In this document: piece after piece, positions 25,453 through 35,890 of the stretch
Layout: each line of letters starts with the position of its first letter
How positions within the stretch are numbered: position 1 is the stretch's first letter
Origin: Chelydra serpentina
Taxonomy: Eukaryota > Chordata > Testudines > Chelydridae
Assembly (NCBI GenBank): GCA_037349315.1
Contig: JBAIAC010000018.1
Span: forward strand, 1,488,001-1,552,000
Direction: 5' to 3'
Length of the DNA: 64,000 nt
The notes under the pieces: generated by a model
Told to the model about the DNA's origin: nothing
What the model saw: only the letters and a program-made list of their open reading frames with translations
The model's database searches: none
Program-made: the position numbers and the translations under genes

Positions 25453-25631
25453 GTAGGATAACTCAGTGGTTTGAGCACTGGCCTGCTAAACCCAAGGTAG
25501 TGAGTTCAATTCTTGCGGGGGCCATTTGGAGATCTGAGGCAAAAATTTGGCATTGGTCCTGCTTTGAGCAGGGGGTTGGACTAGATGACTTCCTAAGGTC
25601 CCTTCCAACCCTGAGATTCTATGATTCTATG
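25453..25631 (+). mobile_element. tRNA-derived SINE with CR1 3' tail
   Basis: The head has a Pol III A-box-like ATAACTCAGTGG (25,458-25,469) and a B-box-like GAGTTCAATTC (25,502-25,512), giving a tRNA-like promoter. From about 25,551 the sequence becomes the CR1 3' tail (TGGTCCTGCTTTGAGCAGGG onward) and ends in two ATTCTATG units. A shared 3' end is how such SINEs are thought to recruit CR1 reverse transcriptase; this architecture is the one described for turtle SINEs. It is well preserved relative to the MIRs. Confidence 0.93.
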
Positions 25632-27554
25632 TTTTGGTGATTTCACCAGGCTTCAAGGATACCATCTTGGAACTTTCTAGGTGTTGGACGAGTTGAGGTA
25701 GTCATTCAGACATTTTCTGGTGGTAGCATGTAGGAGATAATTATTTCCAGTCATGCCCATCTCTGCTCACAGCATCTTAAATTGTTTTTACCACTGTGGA
25801 GCCTGTATGTTGTGGGTAGGTTACAAATTGATCACAGTGGTTACTGAGCACTATGAGCAGAATTAAAAATCATTTATGAAAGGAACAAAGTTTAAATCCT
25901 TTAAAGCCCCAGGGCTGGATTCTACTACTTTCATCCACCTTGAGCACTACCTTACTTCTTGATTTGCCCCGTTGATGTCAAGAAGTAAGGAAGGCTATTT
26001 AAGGGGATTAAGGGCATCAAAAGCTGGCCATATGAAATAGGATGTATAATCAAAAGACATAGCTTTACTTTGGAATATTTTAAAACTGTTGACTAATAAT
26101 GTTACTGGCTACTGTGCTGCAGAGATGTACAAATATCATTGAAAATCAGTCCTGTGCAGTCAGTACTAATACAACCAAGGTGAAGCTAAACATTATGCAT
26201 ATTTTTTCTTAATTTGTTAGGAAACATATTGATTGATCAGGGATAATTCATGGTAAAATGCTTTAGAGACCATGCCATGCACAACACGAAGGAAAATAGT
26301 GAAGACAAAGTCCTCCTTGTTTCGTTTCTCTCCCTTGCACATTTACCACTTTTCTTGCAGTGATTTCTCCTTTTTCAAAGTGATTCAGATCCGAGAACAT
26401 TAGCCTTGTTGTGGAAGCGGGGACTGTAAACAAACACTGTGCTGAGCCAGCAGATTGCTAAATTTCAAGAAATGTGCTGAATGATCGATAGCAGGAATTA
26501 TCTTACTCCGACTGACATATTAAAAATGGCAATGTCTGAAAAACACCTTGGGCTTGTTTTACACATCCTGTGTGTGTCTTGCTGTGCTCAATACCAGAGG
26601 CCTGATAAGAAATAATTTTCTAATTAGTGCTGCAGGTATCTGATCAAGGCTCGAATTTCACTTTAATTGCTAAAGTTATCTGTTCTTTATGCAAAAAGTA
26701 GGGCGTTGGGAACAAACATTACCATATTATGATAGTTCCCATTTAAAGTCTAATTATGGTATTTAAAAACAAAGTATGGAATAATGTGTGCATGGCTAAT
26801 GAATGTGAGTTTCAACAATGTCTACCCACAGCCCTTTTCCATATCGAAGGAAGACAAAATGTTTATATTTCCCTAATTATTTTGTGTATGATACTTTAAA
26901 CCAAGTGAAAAACATATCTCCAGAGATGTACACAGCACACTGTGCCTTTCGATAGCCTGGCACAGGTACGAAATATGACAAAGGTGAAAACCTAAATATG
27001 AAAATATTGCATGTGGCTGGTTACTTGGAGAAGACAGACAAAATAATGCATTCATTAACCATACGTAGTCTAATATCGCCATGTTTTGTGGTGGTTTTCA
27101 AGTTTGTACGTCTAAAGAGCACACTCTACATTTATACCAAATCATTCATGTTGAGCAGAGAAATAAATCTGGGCATCATCAGCATAGCAATGCTAAAATC
27201 TTTGGCTCTGAATAATGTGTCTCCTGTGGGAGGATATGAATGAAAAACAAATTAGGATCAAATATGCAGCTTTATGTGAGGTACTGTGGAGGAGTCGGAT
27301 GCTATTCCTGAAGCATGGGACAGTGAAGTCTTATAAAATAGAAGTTGTACCATAAGAGATGTGAACATATTTGTATAAAATAAAATAGACATATTAACTT
27401 GTGTTTCTGTTTAGTGCCTGATTTAAGTAACAATATGCAGAAACAATGGGCTTGATTGACCCTGGTTGATATAGACGCTTCAGGCTGTATCTCTGCCTTC
27501 GCTTCCCATCCCGGTACAGACCATTCCACCTGCAGAAAAGGTGTTTAATGTCAC
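25632..27554. other. Non-coding DNA with candidate conserved block near 26,440-26,790
   Basis: No gene or element is recognised. At 26,440-26,790 the sequence is of mixed composition, lacks repeat character and contains several homeodomain-like TAATT cores (for example CTAATTAG near 26,620). It is a candidate conserved enhancer, but no conservation data are available here. Confidence 0.35.
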
Positions 27555-27559
27555 AACAT

Positions 27560-27722
27560 CTGTGTGAGGTAGGGAAGGCCCATTTTTACTAATGGGGAAT
27601 TGAGGCACAGAGAGACTGCGAGTCTTGCCCAAAGTAACACAGAAAGTCTGTGGCAAAGCAGGGAATTAAATCCAGGTCTTCCAAGTCCTAGGCTAGCGCC
27701 CTAACCACAGAACTATCCTTGT
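27560..27722 (-). mobile_element. MIR SINE (minus strand)
   Basis: Antisense MIR core: TAATGGGGAATTGAGGCACA, then GTCTTGCCCAAAGTAACACA, then AATCCAGGTCTTCC, ending near GCGCCCTAACCACAGAAC, which is the complement of the tRNA-like A-box. Order and spacing agree with the family. Confidence 0.88.
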
Positions 27723-27729
27723 CCTCTAG

Positions 27730-28180
27730 GTTTGTTATGATGCTCCCTCCTGCAATAAAACCTGTGGCAGGTGCTCTCAGGGGAGAAAAAAATCCATGGA
27801 GGTTTCTTTTAATTACAATCCCTTTCCCTACTCCACTATAGAATAAGGGTGCCCTCCACCCAAAGCAACACATGCAGAGCCTGAATTTTTTAACTTTTAG
27901 GACACACTGTGAAGTTCTCCTTCTCTCAGGGTTGGGGTGAGATAATCGTGGGTAGTGCTTTGGTAATAAATTGGTTTCTTAACCAGTGGTTTAGCACCGA
28001 GAACACAGGTGATAGGCACCTTTTATGAATTTAAAGAAATACAATCAAAATAAATTAAAAAATCACCTAATAGCATTATATCAAGATTTTTCTCCTGACA
28101 TCCAGACTAATTTTTTGTTCCTCCATTTTATTCCATTGCATCCTCCTATATATTGGCATACTCTTGAAACCTTGATAGAC
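27730..28180. other. Non-coding DNA
   Basis: No element recognised. Confidence 0.4.
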
Positions 28181-28880
28181 TATTGTCAGGCCTTCCTTCT
28201 GTTTCCTCCTTAGTTTTTCTGCGCAGATGAGTCCATCCAACCCTTTAATAATCTTGTCTGGATTTTCTCCAGATTGATGCCATCTTTTTGGAATTGGGGT
28301 TCCCAAGACTTCACAGTGTTCAAAGTGTGATTTAAAACTCTGGTACCTTTTTTTAACCTTTGGAGTAAATTGTAAACTCATAGCTACTTTATCTCCTATC
28401 TACCTTAAATCTTTCTGGACATTAATAATACTATTTTGCACTTGTATAACAACGTATATCAAAGGGACTTTCAAGCTTCTCCCTCTTTTTATGTATGTAT
28501 GAGAATATTTTCCCACAAATATATTACCTTGCTTTTTTCTAGGTTTAGTATAATTCCCATCCACTTCACTAATCGATCTAGGTCCATTTATTTTTTTTCT
28601 CTATATCCTTATGGGTGTTTACAACTCCCCTTGATTTGTATCATCTTCAGATTTAATTAATGTAGTTCTTTTACTACTACTTTAAGGTCACTGATGGAAT
28701 GTTAAACAAAATTGGACCCAACATTGACCCTGGTAGACTTTTCAACCAAACTAAATACCAAATTACTTATAATTATTTTTCACATATGCTTTATCATCAG
28801 TTTTTGATCCATTTAGTAGTACTTTAATCGGAATCAATTACATTAAAATTTCCAATTAAACTTAATGTACTTTCCCTTTT
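28181..28880 (-). mobile_element. Old CR1 LINE fragment (minus strand, RT part)
   Basis: Antisense of the CR1 RT C-terminal region: AACAAAATTGGACCCAACAT then TGACCCTGGTAGAC corresponds to the same stretch of the younger CR1 at about 32,648-32,680. The upstream part, near 28,250-28,330, matches the region coding for the VQRR motif and beyond. All frames are broken and divergence is high. Confidence 0.75.
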
Positions 28881-28981
28881 AGGTTGTGTTATTTAATAAA
28901 TATAATAAAACGTACATGATCAAAAATAACTTAAATAATTGCAGTGGCTTTTAAAATCATTGCAGGAAAAATGTGAAAATT

Positions 28982-29052
28982 AAACCATTTAAAGGCTCCA
29001 AGTATGATGTGTTTAATTCCTTTCCATCATACTTGGAGCCTTTAAATGGTTT
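28982..29052. repeat. Perfect 28-bp inverted repeat (hairpin)
   Basis: Arms at 28,982-29,009 and 29,025-29,052 are exact reverse complements (core AAAGGCTCCAAGTATGATG), with a 15-base loop TGTTTAATTCCTTTC. The flanks do not extend the pairing. No TIR or target duplication of a known transposon is visible. The transcript would fold into a fully paired stem of near pre-miRNA size (71 nt), but there is no other sign of a miRNA gene. Confidence 0.95.
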
Positions 29053-30240
29053 GTTAACAAGAGGAGATATGCTCAAAACAGAAACTAGGCCTGGAATAGA
29101 TTGAAACTTGGAGGTGTTAAAAACTTATTCCCCAGTTTTGTTGCTTCAGCTGATCTTTATTAATTGCTAATCAGTTGACTATATTAATGTAGCTAATGCT
29201 TCATAAATAGGTACAGGAGTATTCATAGTATGCGAGTCTCTTTAATGCTAGTAGACAGGCGATACATTTATTTAAAAAGATAGTGATTATTTTTGCCACT
29301 AACTGAAGGTTTTGCTAGTAGTCAGAAAACTGAATGGCATGAATTGGGCTGTTTATTTTTCATGAATAAGGATCTGAAGTTCATTTAACTGGCATAATAG
29401 ATAGGTGGGCCATTGTCTTAGCAGATGTAACAGCCTTCTGCAAAATTTTCCAGACAGATTTCAGAGTCATGGAGTAATAAACCAAATCATTATCCAGGAA
29501 ACTGCAAACACTTCACTTAAACGCCTATCTTTTTCGTCAGTAATCTCCTGCTGCAAAGTGTTACCTTTGAACAGGATGAGTGAAGTTAATAGAATTTTGT
29601 GAGTGTTCTTGAATCTTTAATTTTTTTTAATGGAAACAGTGTTGACAAATCTTTCTTTCCTTTAATTTGTGTTGGAGGGGGAAATCTAGCTAGTGAGTGG
29701 TCTAAAACATATAGGTAATCTAACTGATGTGAGTGTATGTGTATAGACATATCTGTCTATCTACACACTATTTTTCATTAAATATTTTTTTTCCTCTGCT
29801 TTTCTTTTTTCCCTCCTCCACAGTCTCTTCTTACCACAAGCCAAACTCATTAACCATATGTCTTTATCGTTTGGGTATTTCTTCTGTATATTTTAAGAAA
29901 GAATTTGCTTTTTCACCCTATGATGTAGAACTACATAATTAGCTAGATGTCTCATCGTCACTCACAACGTTAACAGTGTGATTGGGGCTGCTGTATAAGA
30001 CATAGTCCCTTATCCCCAACAAGCTGCAATCTAATAATTTGCTTGCTTCCTTAGAAGCATCAGGTATAGACAACTGCAAAGGCAGAATAGTAGGTTAGAT
30101 GAACTAGTGATTTGATCTAATATGACAAGTCGTATGTAAAAGATCACATTCCAATATATTGTATGTCACATTAGATATGTGAAAAAACAGCGTGAGTTTT
30201 ACCCATGCACACAAATTTAGCTTCTCAGCAGCCTTTGAGA
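29053..30240. other. AT-rich non-coding DNA
   Basis: No gene or named repeat. Confidence 0.4.
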
Positions 30241-30480
30241 TAGGGAAGTTGCAGTATCCATATTTTATACATAAGGAAACTGAGGCACTGATTCAGCAAA
30301 GCACTTAAGCATATGTTTAACTATAAGCACGTGTTTAAGTCCCACTGCTGTTGTCTGAAATCAGTGCTATGCTAAATAGAGTTGGACTTCAGCATGCACT
30401 TAAGTGCTTTGCTGACTTGGGGCTAGAGCTGTTAAATGATTTGCCCAAGGTCACAAAAGCAAAACTGTGGCAGAGAGAAA
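30241..30480 (-). mobile_element. MIR SINE (minus strand), split by a MITE
   Basis: The antisense MIR core starts with CATAAGGAAACTGAGGCA at 30,270-30,287 and resumes with AAATGATTTGCCCAAGGTCA after 30,433. The part in between is the foldback element at 30,287-30,423. Confidence 0.8.
30287..30423. mobile_element. Foldback MITE inside MIR
   Basis: The ends CTGATTCAGCAAAGCACTTA and TAAGTGCTTTGCTGACTTGG are inverted repeats. Sub-terminal AAGCATATG / CAGCATGCAC and the central ACGTGTTTAAGTCCCAC / GTTGGACTTC parts continue the symmetry. Same family as 11,261-11,363 and 39,106-39,147. Confidence 0.8.
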
Positions 30481-31733
30481 CGTACATAGATTTTGTACGA
30501 TCTGGACCAGGGCCTTAACCAAATGGCCAACGTCCGTCTTCTATATTATATTTAAAAATAAACTACAGATCATAATCAAATAGAGAAACAGGATTATCAA
30601 AATATTAGCAAAACCTGCTTTTCCCTTCTTTCCTCACAATCAACATATGGGCCAACTTCTTACCCACTGCTACACACAGTTCCCTCTGTTACCATCACTC
30701 AACTAAGTAGATATATCTGTGGGTCAGATAGATTTTTCTCCATTTACTGGCCCTGCTGAAATAGTATATTTTTACCAGTGCTAATGGATTTTGTGTTTGA
30801 AACAGTTTTGAACCCTGAACATAGATCTTACTGCATATTATAAAGAATAACATACCCACACCCATGTATTACAGTATAATAATACTATCTTTTGTCTTCT
30901 GCTGGCTGTAAAACCATCATGCCTTTCAGGTCTCATGATTCATAGAGACAGCAGAAAACCTTGATAATATGATAGTCTGGGTTTCATTTTCCAAAATATA
31001 TGGAATGTATATATATAAAATGTATATACATTAATACAAAACTCTGGTCAAATTGCATTTCCAAATTTTGTATGTATATCTGTAGGATTAGAACAGATTC
31101 TGATTGTGCATCAGTTAAACTTGACTGTAACATTTTAATAATCATTCTGAAAGTACTTTCTGAGTTAATATCTTAGCATAAAGTTTTTAAAAGGTTATTA
31201 AAGAGATTTAAGCTTTTGTTTGAAGCAAGAAGTCATATTTTTGTGCTCCATTAGCTGAAAGGTATTAATAAAAAAGTATTGTTTATTCGGCAATAATGAT
31301 GAAAATAGAGCACATTTACAGATAGCTTTAGTTTGCCATTAAATGTTTGTGGTTGGCGTGAAGCCTGAGGCCAAGTCACTTGCAGGTGGGGCCTGATTCT
31401 TAGAAGTGCTGTGAAGGTCCATACTCTTAGGCCACATTCTTGGTATCTTAAGGGCCCTTACATTTCCCCGTGACCTTGAGGGGGTTCTTCATTATAGTTC
31501 TGTGTCCCACAAATGGCTGGGGACTTGCCCAAATCACACAATCATTTTTGGAATGCACAAAACATCATCATGGCATTACATTAAAACTTCATATTTTAAT
31601 TCAGTCTTCTTGCATCAGAGAATGATTTATGGATGCAGTGCAATTCAATGACATTTTCAGATAGCTTTGTCGTGGTGTGTCAAGAGATGCGATATTAATG
31701 TGCCATCAAGATATGGAAGTATATGTGCCTTCA
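30481..31733. other. Non-coding DNA
   Basis: AT-rich sequence with small TATATA runs near 31,010; no element or gene recognised. Confidence 0.4.
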
Positions 31734-31863
31734 TAGAATCATAGAATCTCAGGGTTGGAAGGGACCTCAGGAGGTCATCTAGTCCAACCCCCTGCTCAAA
31801 GCAGGACCAACCCCAACTAAATCATCCCAGCCAGGGCTTTGTCAAGCCTGACTTTAAAAACCT

Positions 31864-34699
31864 CTAAGGTAACCCATTCCAGTGCTTCACCACCCTACTA
31901 GTGAAAACGTTTTTCCTAATATCCAACCTAAACCTCCCCCTCTGCAACTTGAGACCATTACTCCTTGTTCTGTCATCTTCTACCACTGAGAACAGTCTAG
32001 ATCCATCCTCTTTGGAACCCCCTTTCAGGTAGTTGAAAGCAGCTATCAAATTCCCCCTCACTCTTCTCTTCTGCAGGCTAAACAATCCCAGTTCCCTCAG
32101 CCTCTCCTCATAAGTCATGTGCTCCAGCCCCCTAATCATTTTTGGTGCCCTCCGCTGGACTCTTTCCAATTTATCCACATCCTTCTTGCAGTGTGGGGCC
32201 CAAAACTGGACACAGTATTCCAAATGAGGCCTCACCAGTGCCGAATAGAGGGGAATAATCACGTCCCTTGATCTGCTGGAAATGCCCCTACTTATACAAC
32301 CCAAAATGCCATTAGCCTTCTTGGCAACAAGGGCACACTGTTGACTCATATTCAGCTTTTCGTCCACCGTAACCCCTAGGTCCTTTTCTGCAGAACTGCT
32401 GCCCAGCCATTCGGTCCCTAGTCTGTAGCAGTGCATGGGATTCTTCCGTCCTAAGTGCAGGACTCTGCACTTGTCCTTGTTGAACCTCATCAGATTTCTT
32501 TTGGCCCAATCCTCTAATTTGTCTAGGTCCCTCTGTATCCTATCCCTACCCTCCAGTGTATCAACCACTCCTCCCAGTTTAGTGTCATCTGCAAACTTGC
32601 TAAGGGTGCAGTCCACACCATCCTCCAGATCATTGATGAAGATATTGAACAAAACTGGCCCCAGCACCGACCCTTGGGGCACTCCACTTGATACCGGCTG
32701 CCAACTAGACATGGAACCATTGATCACTACCCGTTGAACCCGACCATCTAGCCAGTTTACTATCCACCTTACCGTCCATTCATCCAGACCATACTTCTTT
32801 AACTTGCTGGCAAGAACACTGTGGGAGACTGTATCAAAAGCTTTGCTAAAGTCAAGAAATAGCACATCCACTGCTTTCCCCTCATCCACAGAGCCAGTTA
32901 TCTCATCATAGAAGGCAATTAGGTTAGTCAGGCATGACTTGCCCTTGGTGAATCCATGCTGACTGTTCCTGATCACTTTCCCCTCCTTTAAGTGGTTCAG
33001 AATTGATTCCTTGAGGACCTGTTCCATAATTTTTCCAGGGACTGAGGTGAGACTGACTGGCCTGTAGTTCCCCGGATCTTCCTTCTTCCCTTTTTTAAAG
33101 ATGGGCACTACATTAGCTTTTTTCCAGTCATCCGGGACCTCCCCCGATTGCCATGATTTGTCAAAGATAATGGCCAATGGCTCTGCAATGTCATCGGCCA
33201 ACTCCTTTAGCACCCTCGGATGCAGTGCATCCGGCCCCATGGACTTGTGCTCATCCAGCTTTTCTAAATTGTCCCGAACTATTTCTTTCTCCACAGAAGG
33301 CTGGTCACCTCCTCCCCATACCGTGCTGCGGAGTGCAGCTGCCTGGGAGCTGACCTTGTCTGTGAAGACAGAGGCAAAAAAAGCATTGAGTACACTAGCT
33401 TTCTCCACATCCTCTGTCACTAGGTTCCCTCCCTCATTCAGCAAGGGGCCCACACTTTCCTTGACTTTCTTCTTGTTGCCACCATACCTGAAGAAACCCT
33501 TCTTGTTACTCCTAACATCTCCAGCTAGCTGCAACTCCAAGTGTGATTTGGCCTTCCTAATTTCACTCCTGCATGCCTGAGCAATACTTTTATACTCCTC
33601 CCTGGTCATTAGTCCAATCTTCCACTTCTTGTAAGCTGCTTTTTTTGTGTTTAAGACGAGCAAGGATTTTACTGTTAAGCCAAGCTGGTTGCCTGCCATA
33701 TTTGCTTTTCTTCCTACCCATCGGGATGGTTTGTTCCTGCAACCTCAATAAGGATTCTTTAAAATACAGCCAGCTTTCCTCAACTCCTTTCCCCGTCATG
33801 TTATTCTCCCAGGGGACCTTGCCCATCAGTTCCCTGAGGGAGTCGAAGTCTGCTTTTCTGAAGTCCAGGGTCTCTGTTCTACTGCTCTCCTTTCTTCCTT
33901 GTGTCAGGATCCTGAACTCAACCATCTCATGGTCACTGCCTCCCAAGTTCCCATCCACTATTGCTTCCTCTACTATTTATTCCCTGTTTGTGAGCAGCAG
34001 GTCAAGAAGAGCTTTTCCCCTAGTTGGTTCCTCCAGCACTTGCACCAGGAAATTGTCCCCTACACTTTCCAAAAACTTCCTGGATTGTCTGTGCACTGCT
34101 GTATTGCTCTCCCAACAGATATCGGGGTGATTAAAGTCACCCATGAGAACCAGGACCTGTGATCTAGCAACTTTGGTTAGTTGCTGGAAGAAAGCCTCGT
34201 CCACCTCATCCCCCTGGTCTGGTGGTCTTTAGCAGACTCCCACCACGACATTACCCTTGTTGCTCACACTTCTAAATTTAATCCAGAGACTCTCAGGTTT
34301 TTCTGCAGTTACATACTGGAGCTCTGAGCAGTCATACTGCTCTCTTACATACAACGCAACTCCCCCACCTTTTCTGCCGTGCCTATCCTTCCTGAACAGT
34401 TTATATCCATCCATGACAGTACTCCAATCATATGAGTTATCCCACCAAGTCTCTGTTATTCCAATTATATCATAATTCCTTGACTGTGCCAGGACTTCCA
34501 GTTCTCCCCGCTTGTTCCCCAGGCTTCTTGCATTTGTGTATAGGCATTTAAGATAACTCAGTGATTGTCCTGCTGTCCCAGTATGGGGCAGGAGCCCTCC
34601 CCTCTTGCACTCACCTACTTGTGCTTCCTCCCGATATCTCACTTCCCCACTTACCTCGGGGCATTGGTCTCCTTCCCCCGGTAAACCTAGTTTAAAGCC
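31864..34699 (-). pseudogene. CR1 ORF2: AP-endonuclease plus reverse transcriptase, broken
   Basis: ORF2 nicks the target and copies the RNA by target-primed reverse transcription. The endonuclease part (about 34,580-33,920) shows [22 protein letters not shown] and SDHEMV, the expected metal and catalytic positions. In-frame TAA codons interrupt it at 34,229-34,231 and 33,977-33,979. A 7-base A-run (plus-strand T7 at 33,640-33,646) carries a one-base shift. From there a 611-codon frame (33,699-31,864) keeps the whole RT: NYRPVSL (211-217), [10 protein letters not shown] (282-291), [14 protein letters not shown] (339-352) and FADD (369-372). Residues 1-19 of that frame are out of register. The C-terminus ends early because a 25-bp deletion at 31,867/31,868 creates TAG. 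The frame is open upstream to 34,699, overlapping the ORF1 stop, with no ATG there. Confidence 0.95.
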
Positions 34700-35707
34700 C
34701 TCCTCACTAGGTTAGCCAGCCTGCTTCCAAAGATGCTCTTCCCTCTCTTCGTCAGGTGGAGCCCGTCTCTGCCTAGAACTCCTTCTTCTTGGAACACCAT
34801 CCCATGGTCAAACAATCCAAACCCTTCTCTCCGACACCATCTGCGTAGCCATTCGTTGACTTCCACGATTCGACAGTCTCTACCCTGGCCTTTTCCTGCC
34901 ACAGGGAGGATAGACGAGAACACCACTTGCGCCTCAAACTCCTTTATCCTTCTTCCCAGAGCCATGTAGTCTGCAGTGATAAGCTCAAGGTCATTCTTGG
35001 CAGTATCATTGGTGCCCACGTGGAGAAGCAGGAAGGGGTAGTGATCTGAGGGCTTGATGAGTCTCGGCAGTCTCTCCATCACATCACAAATCCTAGCCCC
35101 TGGCAAGCAGCACAACTCTCGGTTTTCCCGGTCAGGGCGGCAGATAGAAGACTCAGTCCCCCTGAGGAGAGAGTCCTCGACCACCACCACCCTCCTCCTC
35201 CTCTTGGGAGTGGTGGTCGTGGAACCCCCATCCCTAGGATGGTGCATCTCATGCCTTCCAATCAGTGGAGTCTCCTTCTGCTCTATTCCCTCAGCTGTAT
35301 CATCCACGCCAGTCTCTGCACTAGTACCTGCGGAGAGAACATGAAAACGGTTGCTCACCTGAATCTGTGTTTCTGGTACATGGACTTTTCTGGTACTCTT
35401 TCCTCTTCTGGAAGTCACATGCCGCCAATTATCCTCACTGGCCTTCTGTCCCCGCTGCGTAGCCTGCTCTGAATCTTCAGAACATTGTGCCCGCTGAAGC
35501 CGATCCTGACGTCTATCCAGGAAATCCTCATTTTCTTTTATGGAACGCAGGGTTGATACTCGTTTCTCCAGACCTTGAATCTTTTCTTCCAATACGGAGA
35601 TCAGCTTGCACTTTGTACAGACAAAGTCGCTTCTATCCTGTGGAAGAAAAACAGACAAACATGGCACATCCTGTGCAGGTCACAACAGCGGATCGCTCAG
35701 CATCCAT
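34687..35707 (-). pseudogene. CR1 ORF1: SGNH-esterase protein with 5' frameshift
   Basis: The 326-codon frame (35,667-34,687) has a CTKC half zinc knuckle (17-20), a coiled-coil segment (about 24-44), a basic linker (KRRRR, 155-159) and an SGNH/GDSL hydrolase domain. The domain shows EDSLLRG with Ser166, a PGARI block II (189-193), HVGTND block III (216-221) and DGLH (Asp301, His304) near the C-terminus. The usual GDS is EDS here. The protein should bind element RNA and possibly lipid or membrane; its esterase role in CR1 is not settled. Upstream in another frame, an ATG at 35,707 opens a segment with CTGC, the likely first half of the zinc knuckle. The two frames must have been one, so a frameshift lies near 35,640-35,655. 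Confidence 0.9.
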
Positions 35708-35890
35708 AGTCTCTTCCTTCTAAGAGCTTCCTTACTTGTGGCAGAAGCTACTCAGAGAAATCTGCAAGAGGGAAGCCTCAGTAGGCTCTCTCCAGGCGAA
35801 CTCCGAGGCAAACTCCTTCTGTTTGCCTCTCTGCTGTTCGCTGCCTTAATAGGACAAACTATCGAAAGTGGCATTCTTTGGGAAGGGCAT

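Larger units (their letters stand above)
31734..35890 (-). mobile_element. Near-full-length CR1 LINE (minus strand), inactive
   Basis: The element runs from a 5' untranslated leader (about 35,890-35,708) through ORF1 and ORF2 to the CR1 tail and terminal ATTCTATGA repeats (antisense at about 31,734-31,750). Total length is about 4.15 kb, close to what is usual for a complete chicken/turtle-type CR1. No target duplication is evident, as is normal for CR1. It carries a frameshift near the ORF1 start, two nonsense codons and a frameshift in ORF2, and a 25-bp deletion at the ORF2 end, so it cannot move itself. The few lesions and clear frames suggest it is much younger than the CR1 copies at 1.0-3.6 and 28.2-28.9 kb. 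The 5' boundary is estimated. Confidence 0.95.

Noticed and set aside
25453..25520. A functional tRNA gene
   Set aside because: The tRNA-like part lacks a full cloverleaf and continues into a CR1 tail, so it is a SINE head.
32435..33580. Plus-strand frames of 100 and 159 aa
   Set aside because: They are antisense shadows of the CR1 reverse transcriptase on the minus strand.
33573..34130. 185-aa plus-strand frame
   Set aside because: Antisense to CR1 ORF2 between the endonuclease and RT; no independent motif.
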